Positions 9,112 to 18,079 of a stretch of DNA of 64,000 bases are shown here, piece after piece. The notes under the pieces were generated by a model. The model did not search any database and had not been told where the DNA came from. It saw nothing but the letters and a program-made list of their open reading frames with translations. The DNA comes from Phyllobacterium brassicacearum (GTDB lineage: Bacteria > Pseudomonadota > Alphaproteobacteria > Rhizobiales > Rhizobiaceae), in contig NZ_PGGO01000015.1 in assembly GCF_003010955.1 (NCBI RefSeq), positions 62,001 through 126,000 on the forward strand. The letters run 5' to 3'. The position numbers were made by a program, and so were the translations under genes. How positions within the stretch are numbered: the first letter of the stretch is position 1; the number at the start of each line of letters is the position of its first letter.

Positions 9112-9822
9112 TTACCTCCGTTGGATAAGTTCAAGGAGAGCGCTCTCGTTCGGCTTGTCTGCGACATAAATCAAGGTCTTGTCCAATCCATTCAACGCCT
9201 CTGCAATCCGGGGAGAAAGGCAGAAAATAGGCGTATTATCAAAATGATGCGCGATCTCATCCCTGCTGATCAAGCGCCTGAATTCTTCCGCACCCCAGTG
9301 GGAATAGAGGAGGCAGCAATCAATCCTCCCCGCACTGAAAAATTTCACCAAAAAATCAGTTGTATAACTGACTGAAACCGTATCATAGGTCTTCATCGTG
9401 CGAAAATGAACGCCGGATTTTCGCAATGCGTGCTCGAAATCTGGCACGCGGACACGCCCCGTCAAATAGAGAATACGGTGTTTGGTGCACAACTCCTCAA
9501 CCACCGTCTGCGCGAGGGAGGAGCCATCTCCATCCCCCGTCGTAACCGTTTCGAACCCACGGGAACGGGCCGCTGCGGCCGTCGCTTCGCCAACGACGAA
9601 ACAAGGCAATCTGAGGAGCGGCTCCAGCGTCTGGTCCGGAGCCTGCCGCAATGCGCTCGCGCTCGTTACCGCAACAGCGTGAAACTTGCCGCTAGGACTT
9701 TTCACCGGCAGCGGAACAATCTCCGTCAACGGCAAAACCAGGGGTAAGAAACCGCTACAGAGCAAGCGTTCGGACGTTTTGGTCGCACCAGGCTGAGGGC
9801 GTGTGACCAAAACGGTTCTCAT
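9112..9822 (-). CDS. hemD: Uroporphyrinogen-III synthase
   Basis: A 236-residue enzyme that cyclises hydroxymethylbilane, with D-ring inversion, to uroporphyrinogen III. HemD is poorly conserved. The start RTVLVTRPQPGATKT, the mid-protein VVGEATAAAARSRGF and the C-terminal PIFCLSPRIAEAL are all characteristic. I chose the ATG at 9822, two bases after the hemC stop, over the in-frame TTG four codons earlier inside hemC. The hemC-hemD pairing supports the call. Confidence 0.88.
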   Translation of the reverse strand: MRTVLVTRPQPGATKTSERLLCSGFLPLVLPLTEIVPLPVKSPSGKFHAVAVTSASALRQAPDQTLEPLLRLPCFVVGEATAAAARSRGFETVTTGDGDGSSLAQTVVEELCTKHRILYLTGRVRVPDFEHALRKSGVHFRTMKTYDTVSVSYTTDFLVKFFSAGRIDCCLLYSHWGAEEFRRLISRDEIAHHFDNTPIFCLSPRIAEALNGLDKTLIYVADKPNESALLELIQRR

Positions 9823-9824
9823 AA

Positions 9825-10754
9825 CTAGATCCAATCCGTGAAGAAATGTGCACCGGCCTGCTTTCTGATCCGCAACGCTGCGTCCCGGCCAATTTCTATG
9901 GCGTCAGAAAGTGCGCCCTCTCCCATCACTTCATGGGCTTCGCTTCCGTCCGGCAGAAGAACCATCCCGTGGAACTGCACGCTCTCGCCCGAAACCGTAG
10001 CAAGACCGGCTATCGGCGTCCGGCAGGAGCCATCAAGGCCGGCAAGGAAGGCACGTTCGCAGTTGAGCGCCGTTGACGTGGGCAAATGATTGAGGGGCGC
10101 AAGCAGTGCATCGATCCGCTTATCGCCGATGCGACTCTCCACCGTAATTGCCCCCTGCCCAGGTGCAGGGGGAAAGGTTCTGACATCCATCAACTCGGTA
10201 ACGACATCCGCAAGGCCGAGACGGCGCAAGCCAGCATAGGCGAGGAACGTCGCGTCAACGTCGCCAGAGCTGAGCTTGCGCAGGCGTGTTTCGACATTGC
10301 CGCGAAAATTGACGATCTTGAGATCGGGACGGACACGGCGGATCAGTGCCTGCCGCCGCAAGGAAGCAGAGCCGACCACAGCCCCGTGCGGCAAATCAAG
10401 CAGCCGCTCGACATCCCGGCCTATGAATGCATCGCGGGGGTCCTCACGCTCCAGGAAGATCGAGAGATGCAAGCCCTCAGGCAGGAAGGTGGGCATGTCC
10501 TTTGATGAGTGAACCGCGAGATCGATACGGCCATCAGCCAGCTGTTCTTCGATCTCAAGCGTAAACAGACCCTTGCCCCCGACTTCCGCCAGGGGCCGGT
10601 CCTGAATACGGTCGCCGCTGGTGGAAATGACAACGATCTCGATTTCTTCCTCGCGAAGTCCGTGTGCTTTTATCAGCCGGTCACGCGTCTCACGGGCTTG
10701 TGCGAGCGCGAGCGCACTCCCACGTGTACCGATCTTGAGCGTTTTTGTTTGCAT
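9825..10754 (-). CDS. hemC: Porphobilinogen deaminase (hydroxymethylbilane synthase)
   Basis: A 309-residue cytoplasmic enzyme that polymerises four porphobilinogens into hydroxymethylbilane. The N-terminus [15 protein letters not shown] is diagnostic. Substrate-contacting residues lie in AVHSSKDMP and GSASLRRQA, and the dipyrromethane cofactor cysteine lies in [11 protein letters not shown] near residue 244. It is the first gene of the heme operon and is divergent from tsaD with a spacer of about 94 bases. Confidence 0.96.
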   Translation of the reverse strand: MQTKTLKIGTRGSALALAQARETRDRLIKAHGLREEEIEIVVISTSGDRIQDRPLAEVGGKGLFTLEIEEQLADGRIDLAVHSSKDMPTFLPEGLHLSIFLEREDPRDAFIGRDVERLLDLPHGAVVGSASLRRQALIRRVRPDLKIVNFRGNVETRLRKLSSGDVDATFLAYAGLRRLGLADVVTELMDVRTFPPAPGQGAITVESRIGDKRIDALLAPLNHLPTSTALNCERAFLAGLDGSCRTPIAGLATVSGESVQFHGMVLLPDGSEAHEVMGEGALSDAIEIGRDAALRIRKQAGAHFFTDWI

Positions 10755-10848
10755 TGGCCGCTGTCCGTGTTACGCGAGTTCAGATTGGAAGATCTAATAA
10801 CGACCTTCCCTTCGACGGGCAATGCGGCGAAGGATATCAGAATTATCG

Positions 10849-11931
10849 ATGCGTGTTCTGGGAATTGAGACAAGTTGTGACGAAACAGCGGCTGCGATCG
10901 TCGAGCGCGACGATCAGGGCCACGGCCGCATTTTGTCGAACGTCGTTCTAAGCCAGATTGCCGACCATGCGCCCTATGGCGGCGTGGTTCCGGAGATCGC
11001 GGCGCGTGCCCATGTCGAAGTGCTGGACCGTCTGATCGGCCAGGCATTGCAAGAGGCGCACATCACGCTGGACGATGTCGATGCAGTGGCCGCTACCGCG
11101 GGTCCAGGATTGGTGGGCGGTTTGATCGTCGGACTGATGACCGGAAAAGCAATTGCCATGGCGGCACAAAAGCCTTTTTACGCCATCAACCACCTCGAAG
11201 GTCATGCACTAACCCCGCGCCTGACAGATCGCATCGATTTTCCCTATTTGCTTCTGCTGGTATCCGGCGGTCATACACAGATGGTGCTTGTCAAAGGTCT
11301 CGGTGACTATGAGCGCCTTGGCACGACCATCGATGACGCGCTTGGCGAAGCCTTCGACAAGACCGCCAAATTGCTTGGACTTCCTTATCCCGGCGGGCCC
11401 GAGGTGGAGAAGGCGGCCGTTCTGGGCGATCCCGACCGTTTTACTTTGCCGCGCCCGTTAAAGGGCGAAGAGCGCCTGGATTTCTCGTTCTCCGGTCTGA
11501 AGACGGCGGTGCGCCAGTTGGCTACAACATTGGAGCCACTGTCTCAAACAGACATCAACGATATTTGTGCCGCATTCCAGACTGCTGTCGCAGACACTCT
11601 CGACGATCGGGTATCCCGGTCTCTGCGGCGATTTCGTCAGAGCTTCCCCGATGTCGAGGAGCCTGCACTGGTCGTCGCAGGAGGCGTTGCCGCCAACAAG
11701 GTCTTGCGTGATGGTCTGCAAGAGCTCTGCTCGGAAAATGGCTTTCGCTTCGTCGCGCCACCACTGGCGCTGTGTACCGACAATGCCGCAATGATTGCCT
11801 GGGCAGGTGCCGAACGCGCCAGTGATCAGGCGCCGGCCGATTCCCTTGACATTGCGCCGCGCTCGCGGTGGCCTCTAGATATGCAATCGACACCATTGAT
11901 TGGTGCTGGCCGAAGAGGTGCCAAGGCATGA
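10849..11931 (+). CDS. tsaD: tRNA N6-adenosine threonylcarbamoyltransferase
   Basis: A 360-residue Kae1/TsaD (Gcp) protein, the catalytic subunit that transfers the threonylcarbamoyl group to A37 of ANN-decoding tRNAs. The start [16 protein letters not shown], the metal-binding HLEGH motif near residue 110, the VSGGHTQ strand and the late [10 protein letters not shown] are all present. I start at 10849 because the nine upstream in-frame codons have no homology. Its stop overlaps the gpsA start (ATGA). Confidence 0.96.
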   Translation: MRVLGIETSCDETAAAIVERDDQGHGRILSNVVLSQIADHAPYGGVVPEIAARAHVEVLDRLIGQALQEAHITLDDVDAVAATAGPGLVGGLIVGLMTGKAIAMAAQKPFYAINHLEGHALTPRLTDRIDFPYLLLLVSGGHTQMVLVKGLGDYERLGTTIDDALGEAFDKTAKLLGLPYPGGPEVEKAAVLGDPDRFTLPRPLKGEERLDFSFSGLKTAVRQLATTLEPLSQTDINDICAAFQTAVADTLDDRVSRSLRRFRQSFPDVEEPALVVAGGVAANKVLRDGLQELCSENGFRFVAPPLALCTDNAAMIAWAGAERASDQAPADSLDIAPRSRWPLDMQSTPLIGAGRRGAKA

Positions 11932-12914
11932 GCAGTCAACCAACAATCGCAGTCCTCGGCGGCGGCGCCTGGGGTACCGCCCTCGGCACGATGGCGGCTT
12001 CCAACGGCAATGCGGTTCGTCTCTATGCGCGCGATGCTCTGGCCGTTGATTCCATTAACAGAAATCACCGCAACAACACTTATCTTCCGGACATCGATCT
12101 CCATCCGATGCTGAAGGCCAGCACCGACGCCGAAGAAGTGATGAGCAACAGCGACCTCATCCTGTGTGTCGTTCCAGCTCAGTCCCTGGCAGATGCGATG
12201 GAAGGATGGAAAGACCTGATCCCAACGGCAACGCCGCTCGTCGTCTGTGCCAAGGGCATTGAGCGCAAGAGCGGACTGCTCATGTCCGATCTCGTCGCCA
12301 AAATTTTGCCGGGTCATGCACTTGGAGCTTTATCCGGACCAAGCTTTGCCACCGACGTGGCCAAAGGACTGCCGACCGCCGTGACCGTGGCTGCACGCAG
12401 TCAGGCGCTTGCCGACCGTATCGCACAGATACTGTCGGGCCCAACCTTCCGCTGCTATTCGACCGACGATCTGACTGGCGTGGAGGTCGGTGGAGCGCTC
12501 AAGAATGTGCTCGCCATCGCCGCGGGGGCGGCAGTTGGAAGGGGGTTCGGCGCCAGCGCCCAGGCGGCACTTGTTACGCGCGGATTTGTGGAGCTGCGCC
12601 GCATCGGCCAAGCGCTTGGCGCAAAGCCGGAGACTATCATGGGGCTTTCCGGCCTTGGGGATCTGATGCTTACCTGCTCGACGCCACAATCGCGTAACTA
12701 TTCCTATGGGCTTGCCCTCGGCAGAGGCGAGGACTTGGACGGTCGACCGCTTGCGGAGGGCGTTGCAACAGCCGCTGTCGCTGCCGAGCTCGCCGTCCGC
12801 CACAAGATCGAAGCGCCGATCATCGCAGCCGTGGCGGAAATCCTCGACCGCCGCATTACCATTGACGAAGCGATGGAGGCCCTGCTTGCGCGTCCGCTCA
12901 AGAACGAAGACTAA
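11928..12914 (+). CDS. gpsA: NAD(P)+-dependent glycerol-3-phosphate dehydrogenase
   Basis: A 328-residue cytosolic enzyme that reduces dihydroxyacetone phosphate to sn-glycerol-3-phosphate for phospholipid synthesis. The Rossmann loop [14 protein letters not shown] is at the N-terminus, VVCAKGIE is in the middle, and the [16 protein letters not shown] helix carries the catalytic lysine, followed by GLGDLMLTC. The ATG overlaps the tsaD stop by four bases, so the two are translationally coupled. Confidence 0.95.
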   Translation: MSSQPTIAVLGGGAWGTALGTMAASNGNAVRLYARDALAVDSINRNHRNNTYLPDIDLHPMLKASTDAEEVMSNSDLILCVVPAQSLADAMEGWKDLIPTATPLVVCAKGIERKSGLLMSDLVAKILPGHALGALSGPSFATDVAKGLPTAVTVAARSQALADRIAQILSGPTFRCYSTDDLTGVEVGGALKNVLAIAAGAAVGRGFGASAQAALVTRGFVELRRIGQALGAKPETIMGLSGLGDLMLTCSTPQSRNYSYGLALGRGEDLDGRPLAEGVATAAVAAELAVRHKIEAPIIAAVAEILDRRITIDEAMEALLARPLKNED

Positions 12915-12928
12915 CCCGGAGACGACGA

Positions 12929-13219
12929 ATGCTCTATGCCCTCCTTTGCACCGACAAGCCCGACCACCTGCAGGTGCGCCTTGACACTCGCGCCGCACAT
13001 CTCGACTATTTGAATGGCTTAAGTGATCAGATAAAATTTGCCGGGCCATTCCTCGGTGAGGATGGGAAGCCCAATGGCAGTCTCGTCGTCGTCGACGCTG
13101 CCGATCCTATGGCAGCAAAAAATATCGCCGCCAGCGATCCTTACTCCAAGGCTGGCCTCTTCGCTTCTGTCGAGATTCGCCCATGGAACTGGGCAATCAA
13201 AAACCCGGACAACAATTAA
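12929..13219 (+). CDS. YciI family protein
   Basis: A 96-residue small protein with the ferredoxin-like YciI fold, seen as YALLCTDKPDHLQVRLDTRAAHLDYL, FLGEDGKPNGSLVVVD and the C-terminal DPYSKAGLFASVEIRPW. The conserved His in the RAAHLDYL helix matches the proposed active site of the family. The reaction is unknown. It lies 14 bases after gpsA and 9 bases before the EVE-domain gene, probably in the same operon. Confidence 0.88.
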   Translation: MLYALLCTDKPDHLQVRLDTRAAHLDYLNGLSDQIKFAGPFLGEDGKPNGSLVVVDAADPMAAKNIAASDPYSKAGLFASVEIRPWNWAIKNPDNN

Positions 13220-13228
13220 GGCTCCAAA

Positions 13229-13657
13229 ATGGCTTTCTGGCTTTTCAAATCCGAACCGGACGCATGGTCGTGGGATAAACAAAAGGCGGCTGGTGCCAAG
13301 GGCACAGAGTGGACCGGCGTGCGCAACTACCAGGCACGCAACAACATGCGCGCCATGCAAATCGGCGACAAAGGCTTCTTCTATCACTCCAATGAGGGGC
13401 TGGAAGTTGTCGGTATTGTCGAGGTATGCGCGCTGGCACATCACGATTCGACGACGGACGATCCGCGCTGGGAATGCGTCGATATCCGTGCCGTCAAGGA
13501 TGTACCCGTTCCTGTGACCTTGAAGGACGTCAAGGTCAATCCGAAGCTGGAAAAGATGGCGCTGGTCACGTCCATGCGGTTGTCGGTGCAGCCGGTAACA
13601 GCGGACGAATGGAAAGAAGTCTGCCGTATGGGCGGACTCGTCCCGGCTCCGGAATGA
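13229..13657 (+). CDS. EVE domain protein
   Basis: A 142-residue single EVE (PUA-like) domain, opening with the diagnostic WLFKSEPDAWSWD and continuing GVRNYQARNNMRAM, GDKGFFYHSNEG and the VNPKLEKMALVTSMRLSVQPVT end. EVE domains have an aromatic cage and are thought to bind modified bases in DNA or RNA. Here it sits in a housekeeping operon (tsaD-gpsA-YciI-EVE), so a role in RNA modification reading is possible but unproven. Confidence 0.92.
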   Translation: MAFWLFKSEPDAWSWDKQKAAGAKGTEWTGVRNYQARNNMRAMQIGDKGFFYHSNEGLEVVGIVEVCALAHHDSTTDDPRWECVDIRAVKDVPVPVTLKDVKVNPKLEKMALVTSMRLSVQPVTADEWKEVCRMGGLVPAPE

Positions 13658-13666
13658 CCTTCGCCG

Positions 13667-14338
13667 ATGGATGAGGCTGCCCTCGACCCTGACACTGATC
13701 GCTATCGCCGGTTCGTGCTGGCCAACACTGTTCTCCAATCGCCGCCACACGTGCCGGAAATAGCGCTTTATCTTGCCGATGAAGCTCATGATCTCTGGCA
13801 CCGGACGGAAGAGGAACTGACAACACTCGGATTACCGCCACCATTCTGGGCCTTCGCCTGGGCGGGCGGTCAAGGCGTGGCACGCTACGTCCTCGACAAT
13901 CCTGTGACCGTCGCCAATGCCGCCGTGCTCGATTTTGCATCGGGTTCCGGTCTCGTCGGCATTGCGGCGACCAAGTCGGGCGCTGCGCGCACTATCGCCT
14001 GCGATATCGATCCGTTTGCCCGTCCGGCAATTGCACTCAATGCCAATGCAAATCAGGTGACCCTCGAAGTCAGTATCGAGAATTTGATCGGGAGTGACGG
14101 CGGTTGGGATGTCGTGCTGGCGGGTGACGTTTTCTACGACAAGACGCTGGCCGACCAGCTCCTGCCCTGGTTCACGCGCCTTGCGAAACGTGGCGCCAGC
14201 ATCATTATAGGCGATCCGGGCCGATCCTATCTTCCCAAGGATATCCTCGAACCTCTCGCCGTCTACTCGGTTCCGGTGACGCGGGCGCTCGAGGATACCG
14301 AGGTCAAGCGGACGACTGTCTGGCGCTTCAAGCCCTAG
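13667..14338 (+). CDS. Class I SAM methyltransferase, ETF-beta lysine methyltransferase (METTL20)-like
   Basis: A 223-residue methyltransferase of the lysine-methyltransferase family 16 type. After the N-terminal PPPFWAFAWAGGQGVARYVLDNP segment comes SAM motif I, VLDFASGSGLVGIAA, then the acidic loop CDIDPFA and the motif II/post-II region VVLAGDVFYDK. This pattern resembles bacterial homologues of METTL20, which methylate the electron-transfer flavoprotein beta subunit. The protein substrate is inferred. Its end overlaps the convergent L,D-transpeptidase by four bases. Confidence 0.8.
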   Translation: MDEAALDPDTDRYRRFVLANTVLQSPPHVPEIALYLADEAHDLWHRTEEELTTLGLPPPFWAFAWAGGQGVARYVLDNPVTVANAAVLDFASGSGLVGIAATKSGAARTIACDIDPFARPAIALNANANQVTLEVSIENLIGSDGGWDVVLAGDVFYDKTLADQLLPWFTRLAKRGASIIIGDPGRSYLPKDILEPLAVYSVPVTRALEDTEVKRTTVWRFKP

Positions 14339-14868
14339 CGCAATACGCGAATAATGGTTCGGCAGGACAGATGCGGAAGGAGCCGATCCATATCGGCACG
14401 GCTCAACGCAATGCAGCCTTCGGTCGGTGTGTATCCCGGTCTTGCAAGGTGAAAGAAAATGGCGCTGCCATTGGCGCGGCGCCGTGGCCTTATGTTCCAG
14501 TCCATGACGATGCAGATATCGTACAGACTATCCTTGCGCCACATCGTCTCGTGGCTCGCGCCATATGGTATGCGAACTCTACGGTTGTAGTTGCGATCGC
14601 TACTAACTTCGCACCAGCCGTCATTGCTGCGCAGTGGACTTAATCTCAGCGCGCTGGGGCTTGCCACGTTCTTGTCGGGACGTTTGAAGCCATAAAGGAG
14701 CCGCATCTGTGCGAGCGGCGTCGCACCGTCACCCTCACGTTTGAAAGCCGTGATTCCGCCTTTGCCAAGCGCGCAACGAAGAATGTTGTTGCCGGCGATC
14801 AACTGGCCCTGACTAGGGTGACCTGGCCTCGGACGAACATCAATCAATTTCAATAACCTGCGACTCAT
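14335..14868 (-). CDS. L,D-transpeptidase family (YkuD-like) protein
   Basis: A 177-residue protein with a catalytic YkuD domain. The key pattern is FFHLARPGYTPTEGCIALS near residues 138-156, with the histidine and the catalytic cysteine in TEGCIALS. The N-terminal part GHPSQGQLIAGNNILRCALGKGGI and the GDGATPLA motif match the short L,D-transpeptidase-like group that lacks a clear signal peptide. It may act on peptidoglycan cross-links, but with no visible signal its export is uncertain. Confidence 0.82.
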   Translation of the reverse strand: MSRRLLKLIDVRPRPGHPSQGQLIAGNNILRCALGKGGITAFKREGDGATPLAQMRLLYGFKRPDKNVASPSALRLSPLRSNDGWCEVSSDRNYNRRVRIPYGASHETMWRKDSLYDICIVMDWNIRPRRRANGSAIFFHLARPGYTPTEGCIALSRADMDRLLPHLSCRTIIRVLR

Positions 14869-14998
14869 GCTTGCCTCATAAAAAGCATTTTTGTGTCAGA
14901 CTGATGCGCTGCATACGCAATATCAAGTCGATGCTCTTTCTTTCCTGTCTAATTCGACTTAAATTCCAACGACTTCTTTCCAATTTGCGGGAGATCTG

Positions 14999-15682
14999 AT
15001 GACAGCGCGTACCATTCTTATCGTCGACGACGATTCGGACCTGCGAGCAATCCTGGTTGAACAGCTCAGCCTTTATGAGGAGTTCCAGATCATAGAGGAA
15101 GACAACGCGACCAAGGGTGTCCAGGCAGCACGAAACGGGGTCGTCGATCTTCTGATCATGGATGTCGGCCTGCCCGACATGGATGGACGCGAGGCGGTAA
15201 AACTGCTTCGCAAGGGTGGATTCAAGGCTCCCGTTATCATGCTGACCGGCCATGACACCGATTCGGACACCATTCTCGGTCTTGAATCGGGTGCTAATGA
15301 CTATGTGACCAAGCCTTTCCGGTTTGCGGTGCTGCTAGCGCGCATCCGCGCGCAGCTTCGTCAGCATGAACAGAGCGAAGACGCGACCTTTGTCGTCGGG
15401 CCCTATACGTTCAAGCCCGGGCAAAAGATGCTGATCGACGCGAAGGGCGGCAAGATCCGGCTGACCGAGAAGGAAGTCGCCATCATAAAATATCTTTACC
15501 GCGCGGGGGGTAAGGTCATCACCCGCGATGTTCTGCTGGAAGAGGTTTGGGGTTACAATTCGGGGGTGACCACGCACACGCTGGAAACCCACGTCTACAG
15601 GTTGCGGCAAAAAATTGAGCACGATCCGTCGAATTCGACCATACTCGTTACCGAAAGCGGGGGATACAAGCTCATTCCTTGA
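14999..15682 (+). CDS. cenR: OmpR-family response regulator CenR/OtpR
   Basis: A 227-residue two-component regulator. The receiver domain (about 1-120) has acidic residues DDD near position 11, the phospho-acceptor aspartate in LLIMDVGLPDMDG and the lysine in YVTKPF. The winged-helix DNA-binding domain (about 130-227) ends TLETHVYRLRQKIE...VTESGGYKLIP. No kinase gene is adjacent. The pairing with a downstream cyclic-nucleotide-binding protein matches Brucella OtpR, also called CenR, an essential cell-envelope regulator. The ATG follows a GGGAGA site. Confidence 0.85.
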   Translation: MTARTILIVDDDSDLRAILVEQLSLYEEFQIIEEDNATKGVQAARNGVVDLLIMDVGLPDMDGREAVKLLRKGGFKAPVIMLTGHDTDSDTILGLESGANDYVTKPFRFAVLLARIRAQLRQHEQSEDATFVVGPYTFKPGQKMLIDAKGGKIRLTEKEVAIIKYLYRAGGKVITRDVLLEEVWGYNSGVTTHTLETHVYRLRQKIEHDPSNSTILVTESGGYKLIP

Positions 15683-15720
15683 TGCCGATGGGGCCAATCT
15701 AGGTATATGTCTGTAATTGC

Positions 15721-16179
15721 ATGGCAATTGAAGATGATATTCGCATTCTGGAGACGGTGGGGCTGTTCGAGACGTTTACGCGCGACCAGTTGCGGTTGCT
15801 TGCCTTCGGAACGGAGCGGCTTGTCTTAAGGGAGGGCCGCGAGCTTTACCGCGAAGGTCAGTCCGCCGATTGCGCCTATGTCATTGATCGCGGTGAGATT
15901 TCTCTGTTTCGCGAAGGGCCGTCAGGTCGCATTGTCTTGAAAACCGTGGGGCCTGGCGCTGTCCTCGGTGAGATGGCCATAATTGCCCAGACCAAGCGAT
16001 TGACCAGCGCCATGGCCGAGACCGAGACTGAAGTCATCCGCCTCAATCGCTCGCTTTTCCGGCGCATTCTCGAGGAGTATCCCGAAATTGCCGCCGCCCT
16101 GCACGATCAGATCGCCGCGGACCTGAACGATATGATCGAGGCCATCACCGGGTACGAGCATCTGTTCGGCGAACGCTAA
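15721..16179 (+). CDS. Cyclic nucleotide-binding domain protein
   Basis: A 152-residue protein consisting of one Crp-type cNMP-binding domain, with LREGRELYREGQSADCAYVIDRGEISLF and the phosphate-binding-cassette-like GAVLGEMAIIAQTKRLTSAMAETETEV. There is no helix-turn-helix, so it is not itself a transcription factor. It starts 38 bases after cenR and is probably cotranscribed. The same pair is known in Brucella. It may be a small ligand-sensing partner of the regulator, but its ligand is unknown. Confidence 0.85.
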   Translation: MAIEDDIRILETVGLFETFTRDQLRLLAFGTERLVLREGRELYREGQSADCAYVIDRGEISLFREGPSGRIVLKTVGPGAVLGEMAIIAQTKRLTSAMAETETEVIRLNRSLFRRILEEYPEIAAALHDQIAADLNDMIEAITGYEHLFGER

Positions 16180-16217
16180 GTACGCGTCAGCACAACCAAA
16201 TTTCCCGCGCCAGTTGA

Positions 16218-16329
16218 GAATCTTGTACCAGAATCGCGAATCCCAGGATGGGAATCACCAGAACCTGTACGGAATTCGAACCATTCTGTCCGATTCGTGT
16301 TTCTGATTCCGATCAATCGAGATCGAATC
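16218..16329. other. Cluster of seven GANTC (CcrM methylation) sites
   Basis: GANTC occurs at 16218, 16231, 16238, 16252, 16292, 16305 and 16325, seven times in 112 bases. Part of the stretch forms an imperfect inverted repeat (16229-16242 against 16292-16305, and 16251-16263 against 16301-16310). It lies between the convergent ends of the cNMP-binding gene and xthA. CcrM methylates GANTC in alphaproteobacteria. Confidence 0.6.
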
Positions 16330-17119
16330 GGGCAATGACCGGCACATGGTCCGAGGGTCGATCCCAGCCGCGCGCCTCACGCAGCACGGTGATATCGGTG
16401 AGGTCGTTTTCGAGGTCTGGCGAACCCCAGATGTGGTCGAGGCGGCGGCCACGATCGGCAGCCGCCCAATCGGCCGCGCGGTAGCTCCACCAAGTGTAGA
16501 TTTTCTCATGTCGCGGAATGTGGTGGCGCATGAGATCGCTCCAGCCGCCATTCTTCCGCAGGGCTTCCAGTCCCTCGGTCTCGATCGGCGTATGACTTAC
16601 AACCTTCAGCAACTGTTTGTGCGACCAGACATCGGTTTCCAATGGCGCAATATTGAGATCGCCGACAAGCAGGGATGCATGTCCATCGCCATAATCGCCA
16701 TTCATGGCCTTCATCTCGTCGAGGAAGCCAAGCTTGTGAGCGAACTTCGGATTGATCTCCGGGTCTGGCTCGTCACCGCCGGCCGGGACGTAGAAATTGT
16801 GAATGCGCAGACGTTTCGATCCGGCAGTCACCACTGTGCTCAGATGCCGGCAATCCGCAATATTGCAAAACCCTACCCTTGCCGTATCCCTCAAGGGACG
16901 ACGCGAAAGCGTAGCAACGCCGTGATAGCCCTTTTGGCCGCTGACTTCGACATGTTCGTATCCCGCCTCGCGAAAGGCATCGCGCGGAAAGAACTCATCG
17001 GGGCATTTCGTTTCCTGCAAGCACAACACATCCGGCTGATGATCAGCAAGGAACTGCAGAACCAGCGGCAAGCGCAGGCGCACCGAATTGATGTTCCAGG
17101 TAGCAACGGAGAAAGGCAT
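16313..17119 (-). CDS. xthA: Exodeoxyribonuclease III
   Basis: A 268-residue exonuclease III/AP endonuclease of the EEP superfamily, acting in base excision repair. The start FSVATWNINSVRLRLP, the metal-binding LQETKCPDE, GDLNIAPLETDVW with the catalytic Asp/Asn pair, and the terminal WDRPSDHVPVIARF histidine box are all intact. It lies about 97 bases downstream of the lolA stop region on the same strand; cotranscription with lolA is possible. Confidence 0.95.
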   Translation of the reverse strand: MPFSVATWNINSVRLRLPLVLQFLADHQPDVLCLQETKCPDEFFPRDAFREAGYEHVEVSGQKGYHGVATLSRRPLRDTARVGFCNIADCRHLSTVVTAGSKRLRIHNFYVPAGGDEPDPEINPKFAHKLGFLDEMKAMNGDYGDGHASLLVGDLNIAPLETDVWSHKQLLKVVSHTPIETEGLEALRKNGGWSDLMRHHIPRHEKIYTWWSYRAADWAAADRGRRLDHIWGSPDLENDLTDITVLREARGWDRPSDHVPVIARFDLD

Positions 17120-17216
17120 GGGAGGCTGGTCTCGCGGTATGGGAATGGAGCCGTGAGACTAGTCGAAGTGCCGTCGAATGAAAACCAAAAGGCCGGTCAT
17201 CCACAGGAGCCGATGG

Positions 17217-17888
17217 TTACTTCTTCATCGCAATCCGGGTGTAGTCGATTTTGAACATGTCATCGGCAAAACGAACGCCGGTACGAACGTTTGTGATCAT
17301 CACCGTCGTATCCAGCCCCTGGGCATCGGTGATCGTCCACTGACGCAGATCGTATGATCTCGGGTCGAACATCATCGTGATGGTTGAATTACCGAAGACC
17401 GACTTGTCGCCAAGCACGATTGTGGTCATGTCCGGTTCCTGTTTGACCGATTTGACCTTGCCGCCGGAAAGATCGATCTGATTGCTGAGAAGCAGCTTCA
17501 ACGGAGTTTTCGACAGCGGGTAAAGGTCCCATGTGTCGAGTTTGCGATTGTTGATCACAACCGAACTGCCGTCCGAGATCACGCGTATCGGCGATGGTTT
17601 GTTATAGTTGAAGCGTATCTTGCCTGGCCGTTCGATATAGAACGTGCCTTCGGTCTGTTCGCCGCGCGGGCCGAACTGAACGAAATTTCCTGTCAGCGTT
17701 TTAACGCCAGAGAATTTGTTGGCTATTTCTTGCGCCGCACCTATTCCGGCGGGCGCCGCCTGGGCGAGAGCCGGGGTTACCAGTGCGGCGCTTGCACCAA
17801 CAAGCAATCCCATTCCGACCATGGACGCAACCGCCGAAGCTCTGGCCAGCGAGCCAATTGCGCGAAACGGTACTCTTGTCTTTGTCAT
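17217..17888 (-). CDS. lolA: LolA-family outer-membrane lipoprotein carrier
   Basis: A 223-residue periplasmic protein. A hydrophobic export signal spans roughly residues 10-42 and ends near ALAQAAPA. The mature part has ANKFSGVKTLTGNFVQFGPRGEQTEGTFYIERPGKIRFNY, the hallmark of the LolA beta-barrel half, followed by VVINNRKLDTWDLYPLSKTPLKLLL. LolA ferries lipoproteins from LolCDE to the outer membrane. It lies between ftsK and xthA. Several GTTACGTAAC-like palindromes precede it. Confidence 0.88.
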   Translation of the reverse strand: MTKTRVPFRAIGSLARASAVASMVGMGLLVGASAALVTPALAQAAPAGIGAAQEIANKFSGVKTLTGNFVQFGPRGEQTEGTFYIERPGKIRFNYNKPSPIRVISDGSSVVINNRKLDTWDLYPLSKTPLKLLLSNQIDLSGGKVKSVKQEPDMTTIVLGDKSVFGNSTITMMFDPRSYDLRQWTITDAQGLDTTVMITNVRTGVRFADDMFKIDYTRIAMKK

Positions 17889-17986
17889 GGTCGTATCTCC
17901 TGTCGTCTTGTCTCGCTTCTACGCTGCCAGTTTGGCTTCAGTATGGCTAAGAAACGGCAGCTGCCCGTTTCTTGTTCCGCATTGAC

Positions 17987-18070
17987 GTTACGTAACCGCA
18001 CTATTTGAGCGTTATGTAATGATCCCATCGTAATCATACCATAACAGACCGCAAATTCGTTACGTTACGG
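17987..18070. promoter_or_regulatory. GTTACGTAAC-type palindromes upstream of lolA
   Basis: A perfect 10-bp palindrome GTTACGTAAC (17987-17996), a near copy GTTATGTAAT (18011-18020) and a tandem GTTACGTTAC (18059-18068) start 24 and 48 bases apart in the ftsK-lolA gap. A related TTTACGTAAA occurs upstream of mdh (54018-54027). The binding factor is unknown. Confidence 0.35.
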
Positions 18071-18079
18071 CACATTTTG

